Of a stretch of 64,000 bases of DNA, positions 19,598 to 28,044 are shown piece by piece. The stretch is taken from assembly GCF_030063475.1 (NCBI RefSeq), contig NZ_JASIRT010000020.1:1-64000 (forward strand). Direction: 5' to 3'. Source of the stretch: Roseomonas sp. E05. GTDB lineage: Bacteria > Pseudomonadota > Alphaproteobacteria > Acetobacterales > Acetobacteraceae. A model generated the notes under the pieces. It saw only the letters and a list, made by a program, of their open reading frames with translations. It was not told where the DNA came from and made no database searches. The position numbers and the translations under genes are program-made. How positions within the stretch are numbered: the first letter of the stretch is position 1; the number at the start of each line of letters is the position of its first letter.

Positions 19598-21265
19598 GTG
19601 AGCCTCAAGACGCGCATTATCGCATCCCTGGCCGCCTTGCTGGTCTGCCTGGCCGGCCTGGGCGGATTTGCCCTTCAACGACTGTCCAGCGGGCAGGAGG
19701 TCACCGAGCAGATCACCGGCAACTGGCTGCCGAGCGTGAAGACGGTGGCGGCCATCGCCGACTCGGCGGCCAACATCCGGATGCAGTTCCTGCGCCACGT
19801 GATGCTCCAGGACGCGGCGCAGATGAGCGAGGCGGAGCGGCTGATCCAGGCCAGCCGCGACCGGCTCGCCGAGCGCTTTGCGGCCTATCAGTTGCTGATC
19901 ACCGGCCCGAAGGAGCGTGACCTCTACGACGCCATGGCACGGAGCTGGCAGGCCTATGAGCGGGTGCTGCCGTCGGCGCTGGCGCTCAGCCGCAAGGGCG
20001 ACAAGCTGGGGGCGACGGCCGATGCCGCCGAGGGCCGGCCGCTGTTCATCGCCTTCGAGGAGACCACCCAGAAGCTGACGGAGTTCAACGCGGAAGGTGC
20101 GGTGGCGGCGACGGCCGCCTCGCGCGCGGCCTACGAGACTTCGCTGTGGATGATCCTGGGCTGGATCGGCATCGGTGCGGCCGGGCTGGTGGCAGTCGGC
20201 TTCAACCTGGTGCGCGGCATTGGCGGCCCGGTGCGGCGCCTGACCGAGAACATGGAGGCCATGACCGCCGGAAACCTGCAGGTCGCTGTTCTCGAGCAGG
20301 AGCGGAAAGACGAGATCGGCACCATGGCGCGCGCGCTGGAGGTGTTCCGCGCCAAGGTGCAGGAGGGCGAGCGGCTGGCTGCCGCCCAGGCCGCCGCCGA
20401 TCGGGCGCAGGCTGAGCGCGCCCAGCGGGTCGGCGCGCTGGTGAAGAGCTTCGGGGACGAGACGCGCCATGCACTGGAGAAGCTGCGCACAGCGGCGGTG
20501 CGGCTGAACGGCACCTCCGGCGAGATGAGCAAGGCTGCGGAGGAGGGGTCCCGCCTGACCCGCAGCCTGTCCGAGGCCTCGGACGGCGCCTCCAGCAACG
20601 CCCAGACCGCCGCCGCCGCCACCGAGGAGCTGACGGCGTCGATCGGCGAGATCACCCGGCAGGTCGGCCGCTCGGCCGAGGTGTCCCGCCGCGCGGTGGC
20701 GGAAACCGAGCGCACCGACCGCGCCGTGCGCGAGCTGGCCGATACCGCCAACAAGATCGGCGACGTGGTGAAGCTGATCTCCGACATCGCCGGCCAGACC
20801 AACCTGCTGGCGCTGAACGCCACCATCGAGGCGGCGCGCGCCGGCGAGGCCGGCAAGGGCTTCGCCGTGGTGGCCTCGGAGGTGAAGTCGCTGGCCAGCC
20901 AGACCGCCAAGGCGACCGACGAGATCGGCCAGCAGGTGAGCGCCATCCAGGGGGCCACCGGCCTCGCGGTGGAGGCCATCCGCAGCATCGCCGCGGTGGT
21001 GGCGGAGATCGACCAGACGGCGGCTGCCATCGCCGCGGCGGTGGAGGAGCAGGGCGCGGCGACACAGGAGATCGCCCGCAACATTGCCGGCACGGCGGCG
21101 GCGGCCTCGGCAGTCTCACGCGAGACCGGCGTGGTGCGCAGCGCCTCCGAGCTCAACGGGCGGGCCGCCGAGCAGGTGCGCTCGGCCTCGGACGAGTTGT
21201 CGGAGACCAGCAGCACGCTGCGCAGCCAGGTGGAGAGCTTCCTCTCCCAGGTGCGCTCCGCCTGA
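19598..21265 (+). CDS. Methyl-accepting chemotaxis protein
   Basis: 555-aa membrane chemoreceptor. The first membrane helix lies at about 8-28, a periplasmic four-helix-type ligand domain follows to about 180, the second helix spans about 182-205, then a HAMP domain (about 206-262) and a cytoplasmic coiled-coil signalling domain. The hairpin tip is [20 protein letters not shown] then [20 protein letters not shown] near 386-430. There is no C-terminal CheR-docking pentapeptide. The GTG start has GGGAG six bases upstream. No che genes are in the window, and the ligand is unknown. Confidence 0.93.
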   Translation: MSLKTRIIASLAALLVCLAGLGGFALQRLSSGQEVTEQITGNWLPSVKTVAAIADSAANIRMQFLRHVMLQDAAQMSEAERLIQASRDRLAERFAAYQLLITGPKERDLYDAMARSWQAYERVLPSALALSRKGDKLGATADAAEGRPLFIAFEETTQKLTEFNAEGAVAATAASRAAYETSLWMILGWIGIGAAGLVAVGFNLVRGIGGPVRRLTENMEAMTAGNLQVAVLEQERKDEIGTMARALEVFRAKVQEGERLAAAQAAADRAQAERAQRVGALVKSFGDETRHALEKLRTAAVRLNGTSGEMSKAAEEGSRLTRSLSEASDGASSNAQTAAAATEELTASIGEITRQVGRSAEVSRRAVAETERTDRAVRELADTANKIGDVVKLISDIAGQTNLLALNATIEAARAGEAGKGFAVVASEVKSLASQTAKATDEIGQQVSAIQGATGLAVEAIRSIAAVVAEIDQTAAAIAAAVEEQGAATQEIARNIAGTAAAASAVSRETGVVRSASELNGRAAEQVRSASDELSETSSTLRSQVESFLSQVRSA

Positions 21266-21285
21266 GTCGGGGCGGCTCGCCCGCC

Positions 21286-22197
21286 TCAGCCGCGCAGCGC
21301 GGCGGGGGGGCGGAACAGCCGCCCGTCCAGCAGGGCGAAGCCGGCGGCGATCAGCACCATGCCGGCGAGGTGGCGCGGCAGCAGGCTCTCGCCCAGCAGC
21401 AGCACGCCCAGCAGGATGGCCATGACCGGGACGAGCTGCGTCACCAGCGCGCTGTTGGTGGCGCCCGCCTCGTCGAGGATGCGGAAGAAGAGCGTGTAGG
21501 CGAAGCCGGTGGAGACCAGCCCCAGGGCAAGCAGCGCCAGCAGCGCCTCCGGCGAAGGCGAGGGCAGGTTCCAGGGCTGGTCCAGCAGCAGGGCCAGCGG
21601 CAGCGCCAGCAGGGTGGAGGCCGTGGTCTGGCCGGCGGCTGCGGCCAGGGGCGGCACGCCGAGCGCGCGGAAGCGCCGGCCCCAGACGGCCGCGAAGGCA
21701 TAGCTCAGGCAGGCGCCGAGCCCGGCCAGGATGCCCGGCCACTCCGCGCCCTGCCGCAGCGCCGCCGGCCCGGCCAGCACCGCCACGCCCGCCAGCCCGG
21801 TCAGCACGCCCGCCAGGCGCAGGCCGCTCAGCTTCTCGTCGCGCGTGGCGACATGCGCCACGCAGGCGGTGAAGACGGGCGTGGCGGCGTTCACCACCGA
21901 GGCCAGGCTGGAGGAGATGGACTGCTGCGCCCAGACGATCAGGCTAAAGGGCACGAGGTTGTTGAGCACGGCCATGCCGAGACAGGCCAGCAGCACCGGC
22001 CCGCGCAGCGACAGGCACTGGCCATTCAAAGCCAGCAGGCCCCAGAGCAGCGCCGAGGCCAGGGCCACCCGCCCCAGCACGATGGTCAGCGGCGGCAGCG
22101 CCTTCACCGCCACCGCCATGAAGAAGAAGCTGCAGCCCCAGGCCAGGGCGAGCAGCAGCAGCAGGCCCCAGAGGCGGGGCGTCATCGTCGTGGGCAT
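21286..22197 (-). CDS. DMT-family (EamA) transporter
   Basis: 303-aa inner-membrane protein with ten predicted helices arranged as two EamA repeats, the drug/metabolite transporter architecture. The N-terminal LLALAWGCSFFFMAVAVKAL and the GFALLDGRL close to the C-terminus fit. Typical substrates are amino acids or metabolites, mostly exported; nothing in the sequence identifies this one. It follows the CoA-transferase operon by 70 bases on the same strand and could belong to that transcript. Confidence 0.88.
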   Translation of the reverse strand: MPTTMTPRLWGLLLLLALAWGCSFFFMAVAVKALPPLTIVLGRVALASALLWGLLALNGQCLSLRGPVLLACLGMAVLNNLVPFSLIVWAQQSISSSLASVVNAATPVFTACVAHVATRDEKLSGLRLAGVLTGLAGVAVLAGPAALRQGAEWPGILAGLGACLSYAFAAVWGRRFRALGVPPLAAAAGQTTASTLLALPLALLLDQPWNLPSPSPEALLALLALGLVSTGFAYTLFFRILDEAGATNSALVTQLVPVMAILLGVLLLGESLLPRHLAGMVLIAAGFALLDGRLFRPPAALRG

Positions 22198-22267
22198 GGG
22201 CTGATCCTGGCCCGCGCGGCGGCGGCTCGCCCTCCGGAGATTGCCGCGGCATCCGGAGGGCGGCGGC

Positions 22268-23512
22268 TCAGCGCCGCTTCTCGAGCAGGATACCCTCGGC
22301 CTTCAGCGCCGCGATCTCCTCCTCCGAGAAGCCGTGCTGCTGCAGCACCGCCTCGCCATGCTGGTTGAAGGCGGGCGGCGCGGCGCGGGTGCCGCCCGGC
22401 GTGCGGGAGAGCTTGATCGGCGTGCCCAGCGCCCTGAAGCTGCCGAGCTGCGTCACCATCTCGCGGTGGGCGGTGTGCGGCTCGGCCAGCGCCTCGTCCA
22501 CGTTCAGCACCGGGCCGGCGGGCAGGCCGGCGGCCAGCAGGCGGTCGCAGAGGCTGTGGCCGTCCTCGCTGGCGAGGCGCTCCTCCAGGATGGCGGTCAG
22601 CGCGTCCCGGTTGGTGACGCGGTCGCCGTTGGTGCGGAAGCGCGGATCGTCCGGCAGCCCCTCCAGGCCGAGAAAGGCGCAGAACTTGCGGAAGGCCGGG
22701 TCGTTGCCGCAGGCGACGAAGATCTGGCAGGTGCTGGTGCGGAAGGCCGAGTAGGGCGAGATGTTCGGGTGCGGGTTGCCGGTCGGCTTCGGGCGCTTGC
22801 CGTTCAGCAGGAAGTTGGCGGCATGCGGGTGCAGCAGCGCCATGCCGCAGTCATGCAGCGTCATGTCCACATACTGGCCCTGGCCGGAGCGGGCGCGCTC
22901 CTGCAGCGCCATCAGGATGCCGATGGCAGAGTAGAGGCCGGTGGCGAGATCGACGACGGGCGTGGCCATCCGCACCGGGCCGCTATCGGGCGTGCCGTTG
23001 ATCGACATCAGCCCGACCATGGCCTGCACGATGGCGTCGTAGCCCGGCAGGCCGCCGCGCGGGCCGGTGGCGCCGAAGCCGGAGACGCGGCAATGCACCA
23101 GCTGCGGGAAACGCCTGCTCAGCACCTCCTCGTAGCCGAGGCCCCATTTCTCCATCGAGCCGGGCTTGAAGTTCTCGACGAGCACATCCGCGTCTTCCAG
23201 CAGGCGCAGCAGCACCTCGCGGCCCTGCGGCTTGCCGAGGTCGAGCGCGATGGAGCGCTTGTTGCGGTTGACGCCGATGAAGTAGCTGGCGGCGGCGCCG
23301 GATTCCTCGGGGCCGAAGGGCGGGCCCCATTCGCGCACCTCGTCGCCCTGCGGCGGCTCGATCTTGATGACCTCGGCGCCATGGTCGGAGAGGATCATGG
23401 TGCAGTAGGGGCCGCCGAGCACGCGCGTCAGGTCGATCACCTTGAGGCCGGCCAGGGCGCCGGCGGAACGGGCGAGGCCGCTGCCTTCATTCATCGGGAG
23501 GGCGTCGGTCAT
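22268..23512 (-). CDS. CoA transferase family III (CaiB/BaiF-like)
   Basis: 414-aa class III CoA-transferase, swapping CoA between acyl-CoA and a carboxylate in the cytoplasm. The N-terminal KVIDLTRVLGGPYCTMILSD motif, the SIALDLGKPQGRE strand and the catalytic aspartate in LPGYDAIVQAM are all present. Substrate cannot be told. Its ATG overlaps the stop of the class I beta-subunit gene by four bases, an unusual pairing of class III and class I CoA transferases in one operon. Confidence 0.9.
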   Translation of the reverse strand: MTDALPMNEGSGLARSAGALAGLKVIDLTRVLGGPYCTMILSDHGAEVIKIEPPQGDEVREWGPPFGPEESGAAASYFIGVNRNKRSIALDLGKPQGREVLLRLLEDADVLVENFKPGSMEKWGLGYEEVLSRRFPQLVHCRVSGFGATGPRGGLPGYDAIVQAMVGLMSINGTPDSGPVRMATPVVDLATGLYSAIGILMALQERARSGQGQYVDMTLHDCGMALLHPHAANFLLNGKRPKPTGNPHPNISPYSAFRTSTCQIFVACGNDPAFRKFCAFLGLEGLPDDPRFRTNGDRVTNRDALTAILEERLASEDGHSLCDRLLAAGLPAGPVLNVDEALAEPHTAHREMVTQLGSFRALGTPIKLSRTPGGTRAAPPAFNQHGEAVLQQHGFSEEEIAALKAEGILLEKRR

Positions 23513-24255
23513 GCGGCGGCTTTCCTTCCAAACACGCGGGCACAGAAGTCGGGGTAGGTTTCCAGCATCTCCTCGCAGACCGGGCCGCGCAGCAGGGCCA
23601 GTTCGGCCTCGCTCGGGTCGGGGGTGGCGGGGAGGCTGGCCGGCTCGTCATAGCCGAAACCGGTGGCGGCGCGGATGCTGGCGGCATCCTCGCCGGGGCT
23701 GGTGCTCTCCAGGGTGAAGCGGGCGCGGGCGGGATCGAAGCGGAAGATCGCCTTGCCCGTCACCAGCGCCTGGGCGGTGCCGCGGCGGAACACGCCGGGC
23801 GGCGAGACGCCGGGGGCGGAGATGTTGTCCACCCGCGGCACCAGCACGCGGGGCGAGTGCTCCTCGCGGAACAGGATGGTGCGCGGCGTCATGAAATACA
23901 TGAAGGCGCTGCCGAAGCTGCCGGGGAAGCGCACGCCCTGGCCGGGCCATTCGCCCGTGCCGACGAGGTTGATGTTGGCCTGCCCGTCGATCTGCCCGCC
24001 GCCGAGGAAGAACAGGTCGATCCGCCCCTGGCCGGTGAGGTCGAACAGCTCGCGCGTGCCCTCGGTGAAGGGATTGCCGCTGCGCTTGTGCAGCAGGGAG
24101 AGGCGGACGTCGTGTCCCTGCTTCTTCACCAGCCAGCAGGCTGCCGCCGGGATGGGCGAGGCGGCGCCGACGGCGATGTGCCGCGCCGGCGGGGCGGCGG
24201 GGTCCAGGATCAGCCGCGCCAGGGCGGCGGCCAGGCGCTCCTCGGGCTGGATCAT
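23509..24255 (-). CDS. CoA-transferase subunit beta (class I, glutaconate/3-oxoacid type)
   Basis: 248-aa beta subunit of a heteromeric CoA transferase of the glutaconate/3-oxoacid group. It retains the RFPGSFGSAFMYFMTPRT and VLVPRVDNISAPG segments of the family. The usual active-site glutamate of the 3-oxoacid type (SENG) is not evident; the corresponding region near IAVGAASPIPAAACWL fits the glutaconate CoA-transferase-like branch, so I do not assign a substrate. Overlaps both neighbours by four bases. Confidence 0.82.
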   Translation of the reverse strand: MIQPEERLAAALARLILDPAAPPARHIAVGAASPIPAAACWLVKKQGHDVRLSLLHKRSGNPFTEGTRELFDLTGQGRIDLFFLGGGQIDGQANINLVGTGEWPGQGVRFPGSFGSAFMYFMTPRTILFREEHSPRVLVPRVDNISAPGVSPPGVFRRGTAQALVTGKAIFRFDPARARFTLESTSPGEDAASIRAATGFGYDEPASLPATPDPSEAELALLRGPVCEEMLETYPDFCARVFGRKAAA

Positions 24256-25079
24256 GCCGCGGCCTCCTGGCGCTTGCCGAAGACGTGCTCGTCCAGCCAG
24301 GCGTCGAAGCCCTCCTGCGTGCGGGCGGCGCGGGCATAGGCGGCGACGGAGTCGGCGTCGAAGCCGTATTCGTCGAGCAGGGCGGCCGGCTGGGCGCCGC
24401 GCTCGGCGATGGCCACCGCGTCGATGTAGGTGGCGCTGATGGTGCCGGGAGCGAGGCGCTCATCCTCCAGCAGGTTGCCCTCGTGCAGGCGCTCCACCGT
24501 CACCAGCGCGCGCTTCGCGGCATGGGCGATGGTGGCGCATTCGCGGCGCCGGCCCAGCCAGACATTGCCATGGCGGTCGGCCATGGCGGCGTGGAACAGG
24601 GCGAAGTCCGGCGCGAGGGCGGGCAGCAGCACGATCGGGTCGGTGCCGGGAGGCGCGAAGGGATTGTCGATGACGCGCCAGTCCGGCCGGTTGGCCAGGA
24701 TGTCGCTGCCGATGATGCCGCGGAGCGGCATGAAGGGCACCCCCTTTTCCGCGGCCTGCAGCATGGTGTGGATGGCCGGGCAGGTGGCGTCCCGCACGGT
24801 GATGCGGCCTTCCTTCAGCGCCGCGGTGAAGCGGGGGGCAAAGCCGGCCTCGCCGAGGCTCACCGCGCTGGTCTGCACCTCCGCGACGCAGCCGGCGCCG
24901 ATCAGCAGGTCGGTCGCGAAGCCGGAAACCGGCACGCCGAGCAGGCGCAGGCTCTTGGCGCCACGGCGGATCAGTGCCTTGGCGAGGGCGACGGATGGCA
25001 GGGAGTTGTCCGGCGGCAGGGCCACCAGGGCACCATCGGGCACCATCGCGGCCAGGGCGTCGACGGATTGCGCAATCAT
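24252..25079 (-). CDS. CoA-transferase subunit alpha (class I)
   Basis: 275-aa alpha subunit, first gene of the three-gene operon. The N-terminal LAAMVPDGALVALPPDNSLP replaces the G-GF-G-P glycine loop of 3-oxoacid transferases, again placing the pair with the glutaconate-like branch. Later segments (MPLRGIIGSDIL and DFALFHAAMADRHGNVWLG) fit the alpha-subunit fold. The ATG start gives a normal length; longer frames upstream run under the divergent acetyltransferase start and are unlikely. Together with the beta subunit and the CaiB-like enzyme it probably activates one carboxylate for degradation. Confidence 0.83.
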   Translation of the reverse strand: MIAQSVDALAAMVPDGALVALPPDNSLPSVALAKALIRRGAKSLRLLGVPVSGFATDLLIGAGCVAEVQTSAVSLGEAGFAPRFTAALKEGRITVRDATCPAIHTMLQAAEKGVPFMPLRGIIGSDILANRPDWRVIDNPFAPPGTDPIVLLPALAPDFALFHAAMADRHGNVWLGRRRECATIAHAAKRALVTVERLHEGNLLEDERLAPGTISATYIDAVAIAERGAQPAALLDEYGFDADSVAAYARAARTQEGFDAWLDEHVFGKRQEAAA

Positions 25080-25173
25080 GAAGCAGTTCCTCCGCGGCGC
25101 ACCATACCCCGTTCGGCGGACAGGGACAGGGGGTATGGTATCCGGTGCCGGAGCGGCTAGGCTGTGCCGCATC

Positions 25174-25755
25174 ATGCCCGAACCCGTCACGCTCAACGGC
25201 CCGCGCCTTCGCCTGCGCCCCTGGCGCGAGGCGGACCGCGAGGCGCTTGCCGCCATGAACGCCGATCCGGCGGTCATGCGGCATTTCCCGGCCACGCTGA
25301 GCCGCGCTGAATCCGACGCCTTCATGGACCGGATCAGCGCGCATTTCGCGGCGCACGGTTATGGCTTCTGGGCGCTGGAACGGCACGCGGCGCCGGGGGT
25401 GATCGGCCTTTGCGGGCTGGCCCGGCTGCCCTGGGAGACGATCCCCTGGGAGACGCCGGCCGATCCGCCGGTCGAGATCGGGTGGCGCCTGGCCTCACCC
25501 TTCCAGCGGCAGGGCTATGCGGAGGAGGCGGCGCGCATCGCGCTGGCGCATGGCTTCGGGCCGCTCGACCTGCCGGAGATCGTGGCCTTCACCCTGCCGG
25601 ACAATGTCCGCTCCTGGGGGCTGATGGAGCGGCTGGGGATGCGCCGCGCCGGCGCCTTCGAGCATCCCCGCCTGCCGGAGGGTCACCCGATGCGGCGGCA
25701 CCTGCTCTACCGCCTGCGGCGGTCGGACTGGATCGAGGCGGCACTCGGGGAATAG
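25174..25755 (+). CDS. GNAT N-acetyltransferase, RimJ/RimL type
   Basis: 193-aa acetyl-CoA-dependent acetyltransferase. Typical elements are the opening TLNGPRLRLRPWREADREAL, EIGWRLASPFQRQGYAEEAA with the acetyl-CoA-binding R-x-x-G-x-A variant (RQGYAEEA), and ENVRSW-like NVRSWGLMERLGMRRAG. The family acetylates protein N-termini, antibiotics or small amines; the substrate here is unknown. It is divergent from the CoA-transferase operon, with 94 bases between starts, and is followed by a strong terminator. Confidence 0.87.
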   Translation: MPEPVTLNGPRLRLRPWREADREALAAMNADPAVMRHFPATLSRAESDAFMDRISAHFAAHGYGFWALERHAAPGVIGLCGLARLPWETIPWETPADPPVEIGWRLASPFQRQGYAEEAARIALAHGFGPLDLPEIVAFTLPDNVRSWGLMERLGMRRAGAFEHPRLPEGHPMRRHLLYRLRRSDWIEAALGE

Positions 25756-25763
25756 GAAAGAGG

Positions 25764-25799
25764 TTGGGGGAAAGAATTCCCCCAAGCCCCCTCTTCTTT
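25764..25799 (+). terminator. Rho-independent terminator of the acetyltransferase gene
   Basis: A perfect 9-bp stem (TTGGGGGAA with TTCCCCCAA, loop of 4) is followed after a C-run by TCTTCTTTTTG. It lies directly behind the GNAT gene stop. Confidence 0.85.
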
Positions 25800-25842
25800 T
25801 TGTCAGTTTGGCGCTGCGCTGGCCGCCCGGGCTGGAAAAATC

Positions 25843-25886
25843 GGTGAAAAAAGATGGGGGTCTGGGGGAGTTCTTTCCCCCAGACC
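25843..25886 (-). terminator. Rho-independent terminator of the dienelactone hydrolase gene
   Basis: An 11-bp stem (GGTCTGGGGGA at 25859-25869 with TCCCCCAGACC at 25876-25886, loop of 6). Read on the minus strand it is followed by CCCCATCTTTTTTC, a good T-tract, five bases after the hydrolase stop. It resembles the adjacent plus-strand terminator in the G5/C5 stem, suggesting a common hairpin family. Confidence 0.85.
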
Positions 25887-25890
25887 TGCT

Positions 25891-26589
25891 TTATCCAAGA
25901 CAGCGCGCCAGCAGTTCAGCGGTGCGGCCATTGGCGATGGTGGCGGCGCGGCCATCCCAGGAGTGTCCGCCCATGCGGGCAAAGGCATGGTCCACGCCCG
26001 GATAGACGTGCAGCGCCACCTGGCTGTTGCCGGCCAGCTCCGCCTGCATCTTCTTGCGCGCTTCCTCGGGCACGAAGCGGTCCTTCTCCGCCACATGCAT
26101 CAGCAGCGGCTTCGAGATCCTGTCCTTGTCGCCCAGGAGCTGGTCGATGCCGACGCCATAGTAGGAGATGTTGCAGTCGGCGTCGGACTGGGCCGCCATC
26201 ATGAAGGCGAGGCGTCCGCCGAGGCAGAAGCCCATGGTGGCGGCCTTGCCGTTGCAGCCCGGCAGCGTGCGGGCGGCGGCCAGCGTCGCCTTGAGGTCCT
26301 CGATGCCCTTGGCCTGGTCGAAGCCGTTCATCAGGGCGAAGGCGCGGTCCCACTCCTCCTTGGTGGCGTCGGTGATCTGGATGCCGGGCTCCTGCCGCCA
26401 GAACAGGTCCGGGCACACGGCGATGAAGCCCATGTCGGCCACCCAGTCGGAGAGGGCCCGCATGGCGTGGTTCACGCCGAAGATCTCCTGGATCATCACC
26501 ACCGCGCCGGCCGGAACCTGCCTGGGCATGGCGAGATAGGCGCCGAAGCTGCCGCTGCCGTCGGACGCCTGGATCGTGATTTCGGGCAT
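25891..26589 (-). CDS. Dienelactone hydrolase family protein
   Basis: 232-aa alpha/beta hydrolase. The catalytic cysteine is in GFCLGGRLAF, the glutamate in VMIQEIFGVN, and the histidine in YPGVDHAFARMG, the triad arrangement of dienelactone hydrolases that open 4-carboxymethylenebutenolide in chlorocatechol degradation. Many alphaproteobacterial homologues act outside that pathway; no catechol genes are nearby, so the physiological substrate is open. It is divergent from the MFS gene and ends at its own terminator. Confidence 0.88.
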   Translation of the reverse strand: MPEITIQASDGSGSFGAYLAMPRQVPAGAVVMIQEIFGVNHAMRALSDWVADMGFIAVCPDLFWRQEPGIQITDATKEEWDRAFALMNGFDQAKGIEDLKATLAAARTLPGCNGKAATMGFCLGGRLAFMMAAQSDADCNISYYGVGIDQLLGDKDRISKPLLMHVAEKDRFVPEEARKKMQAELAGNSQVALHVYPGVDHAFARMGGHSWDGRAATIANGRTAELLARCLG

Positions 26590-26767
26590 GGGTCGGTTTC
26601 CTGCCTGTCGGGACTGAAGGGGCGCAGGATACCGGGATGCGCAGGATGCGGAAGCCGGGGCGGTTCATGCTTTCGCTAGATGCAGCAATGATGTGGGGCG
26701 GCGCGGAAATCTGGTGATAATCCGCAACGAAATCGCTTTGTGCGGCACCAGGAAAAGGCACCGGCGC

Positions 26768-28000
26768 ATGACCATTCCCGATGAGCGTCGATGGGCCGTG
26801 CTGGCCCTCGTCTTCGCAGCGCGGGTGGTGATGGCGGCGCAGCTGCAATCGGTCGGCGCGCTGGGTGCGGCCCTGTTGGACGATCCCGCGCTTGGCCTGG
26901 GCTATGGCACCCTGGGCCTGCTCATCGGCGCCTATCTGCTGCCCGGGATCTTCGTCGCCCTGCCGGCAGGCCAACTGGCGCTGCGCCTCGGCGAACGGCG
27001 GATGGTGCTCCTTGGGCTCGGGCTCGTCATCCTGGGAGGGCTGGGACTTCCCCTGGCGCCGGACATTGGCATGGCGCTGGCCGCGCGAACGGTTTCGGGT
27101 GCCGGGGGAGCACTTCTCAACGTGGCGCTCTCCGCGATGGTGATGCGCCGCTTCCAGGGCGCCAGCCTTGCTCCGGCCATGGGGGTGTTCCTGGCCGGCT
27201 ATCCCCTTGGCCTTGCGGGAGCGCTCGTGACCCTTCCGCTGGGGGCGGCCGCCTTCTCCTGGCGTGCGGCACTCATGGTGCTGATGGTGCCGGCAGGGCT
27301 GACATTCGGCGCCGCCGCGCTGCTCCTGGATCGGCGGCGCAGCCTGGCCTCGGCAGGGCGCCAGGTGGCGGGCAGCACAGCAATGCTCGGCCTTGCCGCC
27401 GGTGAAATGGCGCCTGTGGCGGCAGCCGGCGTGGCTTGGGGCGCGCACAACGCCGCCTTTGCGATTCTGCTGGGATTTGCGCCGGCCCTGCTGGTGGAAC
27501 AGGGGGCCTCGGCGGGCATGGCCGGCGCGGTGGCCAGCCTGGTCGGCTGGATCTCCATTCCGCTGCTGCCGTTCGGGGGCGCCATCATGGAGCGCACCGG
27601 GCATCCGCAGGGCGCCAGCATGGCCTGCCTGTTTTCCGCGGCTCTGGTGGTGGTGGCCCTGATGGCGGGGACGCTGCCCCCAGTGGCCGCCATGCTGGCC
27701 GCCGGGCTTCTGCTGACGCCACCCGCGGCAGTGCTGGTGTCGCTCCCCGCGCGGGTGGTTCCGGCCGAGCGCCAGCCGAGGGCCATGGGCCTGTTCTATA
27801 CGCTCTTCTATGCCTGCATGGCGGTGCTGCCGCCCCTGGCGGGCTTGTCTCGCGATGCGTCGGATTTCCAGGCGGCGCCGATCCTGGTGGCTGCTGCCCT
27901 GCTGGCGGCGGCGGGGCTCGCGCTGACCGCCTACGGCGCTTCGGCCGCGCGGCTGCGGCCCGGACCTGCGGACCCCGGCCCCGTCATCCCGAGGCGATGA
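26768..28000 (+). CDS. Major facilitator superfamily transporter
   Basis: 410-aa inner-membrane protein with about twelve helices. The loop between helices 2 and 3 (GQLALRLGERRMVLLG) follows the MFS G-x-L-x-D/R-R-x-G-R-R pattern, and helix 4-5 carries RTVSGAGGALLNVALS. It resembles CynX/NimT-like or cyanate-type MFS members in overall hydrophobic layout, but substrate cannot be assigned. The chosen ATG (MTIPDERRW) precedes the first helix; the frame continues 25 codons upstream without reason to translate it. Confidence 0.85.
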   Translation: MTIPDERRWAVLALVFAARVVMAAQLQSVGALGAALLDDPALGLGYGTLGLLIGAYLLPGIFVALPAGQLALRLGERRMVLLGLGLVILGGLGLPLAPDIGMALAARTVSGAGGALLNVALSAMVMRRFQGASLAPAMGVFLAGYPLGLAGALVTLPLGAAAFSWRAALMVLMVPAGLTFGAAALLLDRRRSLASAGRQVAGSTAMLGLAAGEMAPVAAAGVAWGAHNAAFAILLGFAPALLVEQGASAGMAGAVASLVGWISIPLLPFGGAIMERTGHPQGASMACLFSAALVVVALMAGTLPPVAAMLAAGLLLTPPAAVLVSLPARVVPAERQPRAMGLFYTLFYACMAVLPPLAGLSRDASDFQAAPILVAAALLAAAGLALTAYGASAARLRPGPADPGPVIPRR

Positions 28001-28010
28001 GGGCGGACGT

Positions 28011-28040
28011 TCCGGCGGGACGTGGTTCCGCCCCGCCGGA
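28011..28040. terminator. Hairpin between convergent genes
   Basis: A 9-bp perfect stem (TCCGGCGGG with CCCGCCGGA) around a 12-base loop, lying between the convergent MFS and PHB depolymerase genes. No clear T-run, so its efficiency is uncertain. Confidence 0.5.
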
Positions 28041-28044
28041 GGGA

